The notes beneath the pieces were generated by a model that was not told the origin of the DNA, ran no database searches, and saw only the letters and a program-made list of their open reading frames with translations. The position numbers and the translations under genes were made by a program. A stretch of DNA of 45,190 nucleotides from positions 1 through 45,190 of IMG/VR virus record IMGVR_UViG_3300038551_000068; one strand, written 5' to 3'. Origin of the DNA: a virus. Position 1 is the first letter of the stretch, and each line of letters opens with the position of its first letter. Of the stretch, positions 27,971 through 36,804 are shown in pieces.

Positions 27971-30104
27971 CGCGCGGGAAACGCTGCTCTATCACTGGCC
28001 ATTTTGGGCGCGTCCAGACCAGAACGCGCCGACTGGAAAGTGGCACACATGGCTGATTCTTGCGGGCCGTGGCTGGGGAAAGACGCGCACGGCGGCCGAA
28101 TGCGTGAGGCAATGGGCATGTGGCGACACGCCATTGGCGCCTGGCCGCTACGGGCGCATCGCCATTGTTGCCGAGACGGCGGCCGATTGCCGTGACGTTG
28201 TCGTGGAGGGTGAGAGCGGATTGCTCGCGATCCATCCGGATGGTTTCCGCCCGCATTACGAGCCGTCCAAGCGCCGGCTGACATGGCCAAACGGGGTGAC
28301 GGCAACGCTCTATTCGGCGGAAGATCCTGACCAGCTACGCGGGCCGCAGCATCATGCGGCTTGGTGCTTTGTGGCCGGGACGATGGTGGCAACGCCGTGC
28401 GGGCATCGTGCGATCGAAACCCTTTGCGCCGGTGATTTGGTGTGGACCAGAAGGGGCGCGCGTCGCGTTCTTGGCAATGCGACGCGCAAGGGTGCTGTGG
28501 GCCGGATAACCTTTAGTGACGGCCAAGAATTGATAGGCACTGGGTGTCATCCGATATATCTTACATCTGGCTGGACGAGATTAGACCAGCTTCGTGTGGG
28601 GGATATTGGATGTGCAATCGCTGCATCTCCTGGGGCGGAAAGCTCTGGCATCGCTACGGCGAAGGGCGCGGCTCATATTACGAGCGCACGGACAAGAGCG
28701 TTCGCCCAAAGAAGACGCTTCGCCTGCACCGTGAGGTCTGGCTTGCTGGGCGCGGCCCGATCCCTGATGGCTGCGAAATTCACCATGTCGATGACGACAA
28801 GACGAACAATCACATCAGCAATCTGGAGTGTCTGGAGAAGGGGCAACATTCGGCAAGGCATCGAAGCGTGGCGCCGATCCCTCGATGGGATGTGGAAGCT
28901 GCCCCCTTTCATGTGCTTGCCTGCTCTGGTTGCGGGGACGAAATCAAGCGTAAGCGTCGATCAAAGCGCCCGACGTGTCCGCGCTGCGCGATACGCCGGG
29001 CTGAGCAAAAGCGCAAATCCGTTCGCCATTGCCAGCAATGCGGAGGGGAATTCAGGACGCGCGCCGGCAACTTCTGCAGTCAGCGTTGCGTCAACCTGGC
29101 AACCCGTGGCGGTACAGTCAGTGTACTGCCTGAAAGTTGACGGGGAGCCTGAATACTTCGCCAACGGCATCCTCGTCCATAACTGCGATGAAATGTGCAA
29201 GTGGCGATATGCGCAAGAGACGTGGGACATGCTGCAATTCGGGCTACGTCTTGGCGACGATCCCCGGCAGGTCATCACCACGACGCCGCGCCCTATCCCG
29301 CTCCTCAAGCAGATCATGTCCGACCCTGGCACGATCATCACGCGCGGCGTCACGACGGACAATCGCAGCAATCTGCCGGCCAAGTTCTTTTCGCAAATCG
29401 TCAGCAGGTATGCGGGCACGCGTCTAGGCAGACAGGAGCTTGACGGCGAACTGCTCGACGATGTGCCGGGCGCGCTGTGGACGCGGCGCGGCCTGGACGA
29501 GCAGCGATGGCCGCGCGGCAAGCGGCTCCCCGACATGCAGCGCATCGTGGTCGCCATTGATCCGGCTGCGGCGGACCCTGGAAAGCAGATGCCGGATGAG
29601 GGCGCGGAGACGGGCATTGTGTGCGTTGGCATGGGCGTGGATGGGCGCGGCTATGTGCTTGAGGATGGATCATGCCGGCTTGGCCCGATGGGGTGGGCAC
29701 GCCGCGCCATCGCGCTTTATGACCGCTATCAGGGCGATGCGATCATCGCGGAAATCAACCAGGGCGGCGCCATGGTCGAGGCCGTGCTCAGATCCGAGCG
29801 CCCGACCATACCGGTGATCACCGTGCACGCCTCGCGCGGCAAGGTCACGCGCGCCGAGCCTGTCGCGGCCCTTTACGAGCAGGGGCGGGTCAGCCATGTT
29901 GGCGCGCTGGCGGCCCTTGAGGATCAAATGGTTCTGTTCACGCCAAACGGCATCGAGGGCAACACGACGGCGGATCGCGTTGACGCGCTCGTATGGGCGT
30001 TGACCGAGCTTTTTCCGTCCATGGTGTTCCGCCAGCCGGTGGACGATGACGATGATGAGGCATGGATGCGAGACCGCAACCGCTCAAGGGAGACGGGCTA
30101 TTGA
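27879..30104 (+). CDS. terL: Terminase large subunit interrupted by an intein
   Basis: A 741-residue ORF: TerL ATPase-nuclease plus an in-frame intein. Extein 1 (residues 1-162) has YHWPFWARPDQ and Walker A GRGWGKT (63-69). The intein is residues 163-435. Extein 2 starts at Cys436 with CDEMCKW, whose Asp-Glu is the Walker B pair. After it come TTTPRPIPLLKQI (motif III-like), and the nuclease motifs VVAIDPAAADPG, IIAEINQGG and DRVDALVWAL. Without the intein the protein is 468 residues, the usual TerL length. The motor is inactive until splicing joins LRGPQHHAAW to CDE. The start at 27879 lies inside terS; its ribosome binding site is weak. Confidence 0.93.
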   Translation: MLQSRTLSPAELLASLPEPQRAKEIASLTPDARETLLYHWPFWARPDQNAPTGKWHTWLILAGRGWGKTRTAAECVRQWACGDTPLAPGRYGRIAIVAETAADCRDVVVEGESGLLAIHPDGFRPHYEPSKRRLTWPNGVTATLYSAEDPDQLRGPQHHAAWCFVAGTMVATPCGHRAIETLCAGDLVWTRRGARRVLGNATRKGAVGRITFSDGQELIGTGCHPIYLTSGWTRLDQLRVGDIGCAIAASPGAESSGIATAKGAAHITSARTRAFAQRRRFACTVRSGLLGAARSLMAAKFTMSMTTRRTITSAIWSVWRRGNIRQGIEAWRRSLDGMWKLPPFMCLPALVAGTKSSVSVDQSARRVRAARYAGLSKSANPFAIASNAEGNSGRAPATSAVSVASTWQPVAVQSVYCLKVDGEPEYFANGILVHNCDEMCKWRYAQETWDMLQFGLRLGDDPRQVITTTPRPIPLLKQIMSDPGTIITRGVTTDNRSNLPAKFFSQIVSRYAGTRLGRQELDGELLDDVPGALWTRRGLDEQRWPRGKRLPDMQRIVVAIDPAAADPGKQMPDEGAETGIVCVGMGVDGRGYVLEDGSCRLGPMGWARRAIALYDRYQGDAIIAEINQGGAMVEAVLRSERPTIPVITVHASRGKVTRAEPVAALYEQGRVSHVGALAALEDQMVLFTPNGIEGNTTADRVDALVWALTELFPSMVFRQPVDDDDDEAWMRDRNRSRETGY
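28365..29183 (+). other. Intein in the terminase large subunit (Walker B site)
   Basis: A 273-residue intein in frame with TerL. Block A: CFVAGTMVATPCGHRAIETL, CAGDLVW, with Cys1. Block B: IGTGCHPIYLTSGWTRLDQL, with the conserved T-x-x-H. Block F/G: VYCLKVDGEPEYFANGILVH and the terminal His-Asn, followed by Cys+1 of the extein. These are the residues of a class 1 intein. The middle (about residues 249-405 of the ORF) reads as basic low-information sequence in this frame and has no endonuclease motif. That stretch is the shadow of the HNH gene in another frame. Confidence 0.93.
28610..29140 (+). CDS. HNH homing endonuclease nested in the intein in another frame
   Basis: A 176-residue HNH endonuclease on the same strand as terL but shifted in frame (the offset from the terL start is 2 modulo 3). 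The ATG at 28610 has GGGGGA six bases upstream. The HNH core reads LHREVWLAGRGPIPDGCEIH, HVDDDKTNNHISNLECL, then GQHSARH. The C-terminus has two zinc-binding modules (CSGCGDEIK ... CPRC and CQQCGGEF ... FCSQRC). It fills exactly the space between the two halves of the splicing domain and ends just inside block F. It probably cuts intein-free terL genes and spreads the element. Normally such domains are in frame with the intein. Confidence 0.88.
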   Translation: MCNRCISWGGKLWHRYGEGRGSYYERTDKSVRPKKTLRLHREVWLAGRGPIPDGCEIHHVDDDKTNNHISNLECLEKGQHSARHRSVAPIPRWDVEAAPFHVLACSGCGDEIKRKRRSKRPTCPRCAIRRAEQKRKSVRHCQQCGGEFRTRAGNFCSQRCVNLATRGGTVSVLPES

Positions 30105-30106
30105 GC

Positions 30107-32224
30107 ATGACCTATGAGGCCGGCGGCGACATGCCGGCCGAAGAGCCCCTATCCGCCTCCGCGCTCGATATGCTGGAGATGGCCGCGCAGTCGCCAAACA
30201 TCGCGAGTGACATTGACGCGGATCTGCGAAGCCAGATCGCCGCGCGCGTCATAGACCAATACACACTCGACCGATCCTCCCGCGCGACATGGGAGGAAGA
30301 GGCGCGCTTGGCGATGGACGCTGTCCTTCAGCGATCCGAGGCGAAGAACTACCCTTTCGAGGGCGCGAGTAACGTCAAATTCCCGGTGCTGACATCGGCC
30401 GTGCTGCAATTTGGCGCACGCACCTATCCCGCGCTGGTTCCAGGAGACCGCGTGGCGAAAGTCAAGGTGATCGGCAGCGATCCCTACGGCCTGAAACAGG
30501 CGCGCGCGGAGCGGCTGGGGTCGCACATGTCCTGGCAACTCCTAAAGGACATGCCGTGGTGGGAACAGGACGTTGACGTGCTCGTCCACCAACTGCCCGG
30601 CATGGGGCACGCCTTCAAAAAGGTCTATTACGATCACGCGTCCGGGCGGCCGTGCTCACATCTCGTCAGCGCCATGAACGTGGTGGTGCACCAGAGCACA
30701 CGCGATCTGGAGAGCGTGCCGCGCATTACCCAGGTCATTGACGATCTGTACCCACACCAGATTGACGAGCGTATCCGCGCGGGTACGTTCCTGGAATTCG
30801 CCTATGGCCAAGCGAGCCCCGGCGCTTCGGAATTCGGTGCCCATGAAACCCCATCGGACGAGGATGCGCCGCACATTTTCCTTGAGCAGCATCGCTATGA
30901 GGATCTGGACGGCGACGGGCTTCGCGAGCCGTGGATTGTCACGGTTCACAAGGATAGCGCGACCGTCGTTCGCATCGTGTCCGGCCACGACCTCGACCGC
31001 GCGATCATCCGTGATGACGGGACTATCGTCAGGCTGCCGCGCAAGGCTTATTTCGTTGGCTACCCCTTCCTCCCCGACCCCCTCGGCGGCTATTACGGCA
31101 TTGGATTTGGGCGGCTCCTGCGTCCCATTGGCGAGGCGGTGAACACATCACTCAACCAGATCATCGACGCCGCGCACCTGCAGAATGCCGGCGGCGGCTT
31201 CATCGGCAGCGGGCTGAACACGAAGAAATCCACGATCCGCGTGGAGATGAACAAATGGACCAATGTCAGCGCGCCCGGCAAGACGATCCGCGAGGCCATC
31301 GTCCCACATAGCTTTGCGGGCCCGTCGCCTGTGCTCTTCAATGTTCTCGGCATGCTGCTGGACGCCGCGAAGGGTATCGCCAGCGTGCAGGACGTGATGA
31401 CGGGGGACGCCAAGGCCCAAACGATGCAGCCAACAACCCTTCTCGCGCTGATTGAGCAGGGCATGAAGGTCTATACCAGCATCGTGAAACGGATTTTCCG
31501 TTCGCAGTCGCAGGAATTCGCGTTGCTCTATGCCATGAACCGGGAATTTCCGGACGAGGACGCCTACGCCCGTGTCATTGACTGGGAGGCGCCGCAGGCC
31601 ATTGTCGCGCTGATGACGCAATACCAGCAGGCTGTCGCCGAGGCGCAAGCGCAGGGCGCCGAGCCGCCGACGCCACCCCCGCCGCAGATGCTTGAGCACC
31701 TGCGGCGCCCGACGATGGTAGGGGACTATGAGGACGAGAACTGCGATGTCGTCCCGGTCGCCGATCCCAGCACCGTCACCGACATGCAGCGCATGGCCAA
31801 GGCGCAACTCGTCCGCGAACTGGCGACCGAGGGGCAGGACGTCATAGACCGTGGCGCGGCCTATCGGCGCGTGCTCATGGCGGCCGGCATCGAGGACGCG
31901 GATGGCTTGATGAAGCAGCAGGCCGAGCCAGATCCGCTAATTGTGGAAGGCGCGAAGGCTGAAATTGAGCGCAAGCGGGCGGGTGCCATGAAGGATCTCG
32001 CGCTTGCCGACAAGGCCGCGATGGAAACAGAGGGCAGCAAACAGGCCATCGCCATGGAACACGCGCGGATCGCCAGCGGCGCCATGGACGACGACGCCGC
32101 GCTGGAGAGCGAAAGCAAGCGCATGGCCGCGAATAAGACGCGGCTGGAGATGCAGCTTAGCCAAAGACAGCAGGAGCAGGCGGAGCGCGAAGCGGAGGCC
32201 TATGCCACGGGAGAAGCTGGATGA
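30107..32224 (+). CDS. Portal protein
   Basis: A 705-residue protein. The core carries features of podovirus portals: EEARLAMDAVLQRSEAKNYP, FEGASNVKFPVLTSAVLQF, DMPWWEQDVDVLVHQLPGMG, GYYGIGFGRLLRPIGEAVNT, SLNQIIDAAHLQNAGGGFIG, then MTGDAKAQTMQPTTLLALIE. The C-terminal 150 residues are a long charged helix typical of P22-like barrel extensions. It would form the dodecameric vertex for DNA passage. ATG at 30107 is chosen; TTG at 30101 sits better after AAGGGAG. Confidence 0.9.
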   Translation: MTYEAGGDMPAEEPLSASALDMLEMAAQSPNIASDIDADLRSQIAARVIDQYTLDRSSRATWEEEARLAMDAVLQRSEAKNYPFEGASNVKFPVLTSAVLQFGARTYPALVPGDRVAKVKVIGSDPYGLKQARAERLGSHMSWQLLKDMPWWEQDVDVLVHQLPGMGHAFKKVYYDHASGRPCSHLVSAMNVVVHQSTRDLESVPRITQVIDDLYPHQIDERIRAGTFLEFAYGQASPGASEFGAHETPSDEDAPHIFLEQHRYEDLDGDGLREPWIVTVHKDSATVVRIVSGHDLDRAIIRDDGTIVRLPRKAYFVGYPFLPDPLGGYYGIGFGRLLRPIGEAVNTSLNQIIDAAHLQNAGGGFIGSGLNTKKSTIRVEMNKWTNVSAPGKTIREAIVPHSFAGPSPVLFNVLGMLLDAAKGIASVQDVMTGDAKAQTMQPTTLLALIEQGMKVYTSIVKRIFRSQSQEFALLYAMNREFPDEDAYARVIDWEAPQAIVALMTQYQQAVAEAQAQGAEPPTPPPPQMLEHLRRPTMVGDYEDENCDVVPVADPSTVTDMQRMAKAQLVRELATEGQDVIDRGAAYRRVLMAAGIEDADGLMKQQAEPDPLIVEGAKAEIERKRAGAMKDLALADKAAMETEGSKQAIAMEHARIASGAMDDDAALESESKRMAANKTRLEMQLSQRQQEQAEREAEAYATGEAG

Positions 32225-32463
32225 TGCCCACCGATGATGCCATTGAGGAATGGCGCGCTCACCCTGTGACCGAGTGGTTCATGGACGTTTTCATTCCCGC
32301 CGAAATGAACCGCACGCGAGCCGCGTTCAACGAGGCGGCGTGGTCTGGACAGGTTGATGGCGTGGCCCATGCAGCGTATCGCGAGCGGCACGATACGCTG
32401 GAGTGGGTGCGGACGCTGGATGCCGAGACGATTAATCACGCCTTGGAGAGCCAAGGCGAATAG
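32221..32463 (+). CDS. Small hypothetical protein in the head operon
   Basis: An 80-residue helical protein (MMPTDDAIEEWRAHPVTEWF at the start, then AEMNRTRAAFNEAAWSGQVD). It starts in an ATGA overlap with the portal gene and has GGGAGAAGCTGG upstream. Small proteins of this type sit between portal and scaffold in related phages. Function unknown. Confidence 0.7.
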   Translation: MMPTDDAIEEWRAHPVTEWFMDVFIPAEMNRTRAAFNEAAWSGQVDGVAHAAYRERHDTLEWVRTLDAETINHALESQGE

Positions 32464-32471
32464 GAGGAAGC

Positions 32472-32837
32472 ATGCAGGACGATAGCGGGATAGTTCCGCT
32501 CGAATTCAAGGTCGTCGTTCTCCCCGATGAGAGCGAGGTATCGAAGATGGCATCCAAGGCGAACATCCTCGTACCAGACACCGCGCAGGGCATGTATCAG
32601 GCTGGTGTCATGACCGGCGTGCTGGTCGCCGCTTCGCCGCACGCGTTTTCCTATGTCGAGGAGTGGCCCGAGGGCGCGCGCCCACCGTCTGCCGGCGATC
32701 GCGTGGTGTTTGCTCGATATGCCGGCCTCACCATCAAGGGCAAGCCCTACGTCAACGACCACGGGCGCGAGGATCGGCGCGAATATCGCGTGATCAATGA
32801 CAAGGATATCGTCGCGATTCTGAGGTTCGAGGCATGA
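32472..32837 (+). CDS. GroES-like co-chaperonin
   Basis: A 121-residue protein with the GroES/Cpn10 pattern: PLEFKVVVLPDESEVSKMAS, SKANILVPDTAQGMYQ, a mobile-loop-like middle, PPSAGDRVVFARYAGLTIKG, and YRVINDKDIVAILR at the end. Phage co-chaperonins such as T4 gp31 help the host GroEL to fold the capsid protein. Its place before the scaffold and capsid genes fits this. AGGAGGAAGC precedes the ATG. Confidence 0.85.
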   Translation: MQDDSGIVPLEFKVVVLPDESEVSKMASKANILVPDTAQGMYQAGVMTGVLVAASPHAFSYVEEWPEGARPPSAGDRVVFARYAGLTIKGKPYVNDHGREDRREYRVINDKDIVAILRFEA

Positions 32838-33676
32838 GCGGCGACCTTGACGATGCGGCGGAAGCCGAGACCGAGGCGGCAGAGGTCGTCGAAGCGGTCG
32901 AGGATAGCGGCGAAAGCGCGGTGGAGGCGGAGGCCCGCAAGCAAGGGTGGGTGCCGCGCGAGGAGTATCGCGGCGACCCGAGCGATTGGACCGACGCGGA
33001 AGAATATGTCCGCATGGGAGATCCGCGCTATCTGCGCAAGGCCCTGAAGGACACGCGCAAAGGTCTCTCGAAGCTTGAACGGAAGCTCCAGGAGAAGGAC
33101 GCCGAGTTCGCCGAGCGCCTCGACCGCTTCGAACGCATGAGCAAGGCACAGCGCACCAAGCTGTATGCGGACATCGAGGCCGCGCGCAGACAGGCGGTTG
33201 CCGAGGGCGATACCGATCGCTATGACGAACTCAACCGCACCGAAGCGGCGCTTTACGAGCAGGAGCAGGCCGCGAGCAAGCCGCCAGCGAAGAAGCCGGA
33301 CGCGGCGCCGGCGGAGGTTCACCCCGATGTTGATCGGTGGGTGCAGGAAAACCCATGGTTCACCAGGGATAAAGTTCTCAATCGGTCGGCGTCCGCGATC
33401 CATGAGCAGCTTATGGAGGATGAGCCGGGCTTGACCGTCGCCGAGAACCTCGCGCGCACGCGGGCCGAAGTGATGCGCCGCTTTCCCGAGAAGTTCGGCA
33501 AGAAGCCAGCCGCGCGCGGTATCGCCGACGTCGAGGGCGGGCAGAGGATGGGCGCGACGAAGGCGGCGAAGGGCTGGGCGGACATCGCCCCGGACGATAG
33601 GCGCATCCTCGAGCAGCACATCTCGGAAAAGCTGTACAAGGACAGGGCGGACGCGGCGAAGGCGTATTGGAGCTAA
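32834..33676 (+). CDS. Scaffold protein
   Basis: A 280-residue, strongly acidic and helical protein. The N-terminus is Glu/Ala-rich; GWVPREEYRGDPSDWTDAEE and KLERKLQEKDAEFAERLDRF are common in phage scaffolds, and the C-terminus is basic. It lies between the portal and capsid genes and overlaps the GroES-like gene by ATGA. Confidence 0.8.
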   Translation: MSGDLDDAAEAETEAAEVVEAVEDSGESAVEAEARKQGWVPREEYRGDPSDWTDAEEYVRMGDPRYLRKALKDTRKGLSKLERKLQEKDAEFAERLDRFERMSKAQRTKLYADIEAARRQAVAEGDTDRYDELNRTEAALYEQEQAASKPPAKKPDAAPAEVHPDVDRWVQENPWFTRDKVLNRSASAIHEQLMEDEPGLTVAENLARTRAEVMRRFPEKFGKKPAARGIADVEGGQRMGATKAAKGWADIAPDDRRILEQHISEKLYKDRADAAKAYWS

Positions 33677-33678
33677 TC

Positions 33679-34182
33679 ATGGTCGAGATCACCAAGGCCC
33701 CGCGCGGGCGCCCGCGCAATGACCGCGCCAGCGAAATACTGACGCAAAGGCGTCGACGCACTGAATTCGGGCTGCGCTCGCATCAGCGGTTTAGTGTGCC
33801 AGACGAGTACCGCGATGACGCAAATTACGTCTATCGCTGGATCGTGGACCGCCCAGGCCGCGTGGAAGCATTGACAAAACAAGACGATTACGATTTTGTC
33901 GTGAAGCAGGAGATCGCGGACGACGCCCGGCAGACGGGCGGCGGAACGCGCATCGAGCGGCACGCGGGAACCGACACGCAAGGGCAACCTGTCCGCGCCT
34001 ATCTGGTCCGCAAGCCGAAAGAGTTCTATGAGCACGACAAGCGTGCCGAACAGCAAGATCTCTCCAAGAGGATGGCCGCGATCAAGCGCGGCAGGGTGCC
34101 CGACGATCAGGGCGCGCCGGTTCCGGATGACGGCATGTATGTGCCGCGCGGCGGGATCGTCATTCAGGAAAACGACACCTGA
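33679..34182 (+). CDS. Hypothetical head-operon protein
   Basis: A 167-residue basic protein, MVEITKAPRGRPRNDRASEI at the start (resembling an AT-hook-like RGRPR), then RFSVPDEYRDDANYVYRWIV. Similar small basic proteins lie before the capsid gene in several podoviruses. GGAG lies six bases before the ATG. Function unknown. Confidence 0.7.
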   Translation: MVEITKAPRGRPRNDRASEILTQRRRRTEFGLRSHQRFSVPDEYRDDANYVYRWIVDRPGRVEALTKQDDYDFVVKQEIADDARQTGGGTRIERHAGTDTQGQPVRAYLVRKPKEFYEHDKRAEQQDLSKRMAAIKRGRVPDDQGAPVPDDGMYVPRGGIVIQENDT

Positions 34183-34218
34183 CCCAGCCCGCACGCCGGG
34201 CATATAGGAATCCTCTGA

Positions 34219-34842
34219 ATGCCCAACAGCAATGCCCCATTCGGGCTAAAGCCGGTGCGGCACCTGCTCGGCGTGCCGCTCAACGGTGCCGTGGTGCCGA
34301 TGCTGGCCCCCTCTGGCTATGCCACCGCGCTTTTCATCGGCGATCCCGTCATCAAGATCGCTGCCGGCTCCAACACATCCGCCATCAAGCGGCCGGGCGT
34401 TGGTGAATTCGCCATCGGCACGTTGCCGCAGATCAACAAAGCCGCTGCCGGCGCGACGAACCGTATCACGGGCGTCATCGTCGGATTTGCCCCGAACCCG
34501 GACGGCCTCGGAACGATCTATGGCCCCGCGTCCACCGATCGCATCTGCTATGTCAATGTCGATCCGTACACCGTTTGGGAGGTGCAGGCGGACGGCGCGA
34601 TCCCGGCGGCTGACATGGGCCTGAACGCGAACCTCATTTTCACGCAGTCCGGTTCCACGACAACGGGGCTGTCTGGCGTGGAACTGAACAGCGCGACACA
34701 GGCGGCCGACGCCACATTCCAGTTGATCATTCAGCGCGCAGTTAATCGCGTGGACGTGGACACCACGCTTACGCGGGCGAAGGTGGAAGTGATCATCAAC
34801 CTGCACACCGAGCGCGGCATCGCGTCCGGCCTTGGCATCTAA
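34219..34842 (+). CDS. Head decoration or capsid-associated protein
   Basis: A 207-residue protein beginning MPNSNAPFGLKPVRHLLGVP, a common N-terminus of a phage structural family found just before the major capsid gene. It is beta-rich with Gly/Ala/Thr (ALFIGDPVIKIAAGSNTSAI). It probably decorates the capsid. GGAATCCTCTGA precedes the ATG. Confidence 0.75.
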   Translation: MPNSNAPFGLKPVRHLLGVPLNGAVVPMLAPSGYATALFIGDPVIKIAAGSNTSAIKRPGVGEFAIGTLPQINKAAAGATNRITGVIVGFAPNPDGLGTIYGPASTDRICYVNVDPYTVWEVQADGAIPAADMGLNANLIFTQSGSTTTGLSGVELNSATQAADATFQLIIQRAVNRVDVDTTLTRAKVEVIINLHTERGIASGLGI

Positions 34843-34854
34843 GGAGGCCTGACC

Positions 34855-35766
34855 ATGCCTGGAGTTATCACGACCGGTAATCACCCCAAGGCGCTTTGGG
34901 AAGGCATCCAGCGCTGGTGGGGCCGCGAATACGATCGTCAGCCGAAATTCCACACCCAGATGTTCGAGGTGAAGGGATCGACGAAGGCGTATGAGGAAGA
35001 TGTTGAACTGACCGGCTTTGGCCTCGCGCCCGTGAAGGCGGAGGGCGCGGACGTGTCATTCGACAGCGAGACGCAAGGCGCGGTCACGCGTTACACGCAT
35101 GTGGCCTATGCCCTTGGCTACATCGTCACGCAGGAAGAGCAGGAAGACAATCTTTACGAGATCGTGTCCCGCCGCCGCTCCACCGCGCTCGCCTTCTCGA
35201 TGGAGACCACGCGCCAGATCGTTGCCGCGAACTTCTTCAACCGGGGCTTCAACTCATCCTACACCTTCGGCGATGGCAAAGAGGCCTTCGCCACGGATCA
35301 CCCGACGCTTGACGGCACGCAGTCGAACGAACTGAACCCGGCTGCGGACTTCTCTGAGGCGGCGCTTGAGGATCTTATGATCCAGATCGCCGACGCCAAA
35401 AATTCGCGCGGCCTGAACATCGCGCTTCGTGGGGTTGATCTGCTTATCCCGAATGCCCTGATGTTCGAGGCAACGCGGGTGCTGAAGTCGGAATTCCAGA
35501 ACGATACCGCCAACAACGCGGTAAACGCGATCCGGAACATGGGGTTGCTCGGCAAGGCGCCCATCGTGAACCCCTACTTCACCGATCCTGACGCTTGGTT
35601 CGTCAAAACCAATTGCCCCGCCGGCTGGACATTCCTCAACCGGAAGGAACTTGATTTCGGGCAGGACAACGAATTCAACACGGGCAACGCGAAGGCCAAG
35701 AGCCGTATGCGTTTTTCCGTTGGACACACTGACTTTCGTGGGGGTTACGCGTCGGCGGGCGCGTAG
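34855..35766 (+). CDS. Major capsid protein
   Basis: A 303-residue protein, with AAGGAGG before the ATG, the best ribosome binding site in the head operon. Features such as NHPKALWEGIQRWWGREYDR, TRYTHVAYALGYIVTQEEQE, RGVDLLIPNALMFEATRVLK and GWTFLNRKELDFGQDNEFNT occur in HK97-fold capsid proteins of this phage group. Position after scaffold and decoration genes and before a hairpin supports it. Confidence 0.88.
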   Translation: MPGVITTGNHPKALWEGIQRWWGREYDRQPKFHTQMFEVKGSTKAYEEDVELTGFGLAPVKAEGADVSFDSETQGAVTRYTHVAYALGYIVTQEEQEDNLYEIVSRRRSTALAFSMETTRQIVAANFFNRGFNSSYTFGDGKEAFATDHPTLDGTQSNELNPAADFSEAALEDLMIQIADAKNSRGLNIALRGVDLLIPNALMFEATRVLKSEFQNDTANNAVNAIRNMGLLGKAPIVNPYFTDPDAWFVKTNCPAGWTFLNRKELDFGQDNEFNTGNAKAKSRMRFSVGHTDFRGGYASAGA

Positions 35767-35772
35767 CAGCAG

Positions 35773-35800
35773 GGCCGCGCGGAGTCACCGCCGCGCGGCC
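35773..35800 (+). other. Stable hairpin after the capsid gene
   Basis: GGCCGCGCGG / CCGCGCGGCC is a 10-bp perfect stem with an 8-base loop (AGTCACCG). There is no T run. It may protect the capsid mRNA end or reduce transcription of later genes. Confidence 0.65.
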
Positions 35801-35863
35801 GCGCACATCGAACCGGATCGTATCCGATAGCGGCCCTAAAGGGGTGATACGGGAGATTTCAGC

Positions 35864-36790
35864 ATGCCAGTCACGAATTACCCGGGTGGCTTCTCGGATG
35901 GTGTTACCATTCGCGGCGTCCCTCTGCTTTCCGCCCATCCCGGCAAGGTGTTTTGGGTTGATAGCGTCAACGGCTCCAACAGCAACAAGGGCACGTTCCA
36001 GCGGCCCGTCGCTAGCATCGACTATGCTGTTGGCCTCTGCACCGCAGGCAGGGGTGACATCATCGTTGTCAAACCCGGCCACGTCGAGACGGTCACGGCC
36101 GCTGGTGGGCTGTCGCTTGATGTCGCGGGGGTCGCGATCATTGGCCTCGGCACTGGCTCACTGCGGCCCACCGTGAATTTCACGACGGTTGTCGGCGCCG
36201 ACATGAACGTGGATGCGGCCAACGTCACCGTCTACAACCTGCTGTTCGTCGGCGGCATCGATGCCCTCACCGGTCCTATCGACGTGAACGCGGCCGACTT
36301 CTCGATGATCAACTGCGAGACGCGCGACGGCACGAGCACCCAATGCGTGGACTTCATCGTCACGGACGCTAACGCCAATCGCCTCTACATCGATGGGTGG
36401 GTGCATCGCGGCGATGCATCGGCGGGCGCGGACACGGCTATCAGCATTGTTGGCGGCGACGGCATCACGATCAAAAATTTTTGGATCGATGGCAACTTCG
36501 CCGTGGCGGCGATCGAGAACGTTACCACGGCAACGACCAACATCACCATTTACGGCGACGGGCCGTGCTATGCGCGGACCAGGAACAGCGCGGACGTGAT
36601 CGTCACGTTGAATTCGTCGGCGACGGGCTATATCGGGCCGAACATCAATGCTCGCCTTGCTGACAACGCGGCCAATGTTACCGAGGCGTTCGTTGCCGCC
36701 GCTGGCGTCTTTTTCCAGCCGATCAACATCGTCAACAACGCGGGTGAGGTCGGCATGCAAACCAACATCACCGCGACGACGGACGCTTAA
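35864..36790 (+). CDS. Beta-helix-like head or fibre protein
   Basis: A 308-residue protein. GKVFWVDSVNGSNSNKGTFQ followed by PVASIDYAV is the usual start of right-handed beta-helix (pectate-lyase-like) domains, and the middle has repeated strands (FSMINCETRDGTS, LYIDGWVHRGD, ITIKNFWIDGNFAV). It could be a head fibre or a surface-binding decoration. No catalytic residues can be named. CGGGAG precedes the ATG. Confidence 0.75.
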   Translation: MPVTNYPGGFSDGVTIRGVPLLSAHPGKVFWVDSVNGSNSNKGTFQRPVASIDYAVGLCTAGRGDIIVVKPGHVETVTAAGGLSLDVAGVAIIGLGTGSLRPTVNFTTVVGADMNVDAANVTVYNLLFVGGIDALTGPIDVNAADFSMINCETRDGTSTQCVDFIVTDANANRLYIDGWVHRGDASAGADTAISIVGGDGITIKNFWIDGNFAVAAIENVTTATTNITIYGDGPCYARTRNSADVIVTLNSSATGYIGPNINARLADNAANVTEAFVAAAGVFFQPINIVNNAGEVGMQTNITATTDA

Positions 36791-36804
36791 TCGAGGCGCG
36801 CCAC

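Noticed and set aside
27879-30104. Group I or II intron instead of an intein in terL
   Set aside because: Both splicing halves of an intein are in frame with terL with all key residues, and the frame has no stop across the insert.
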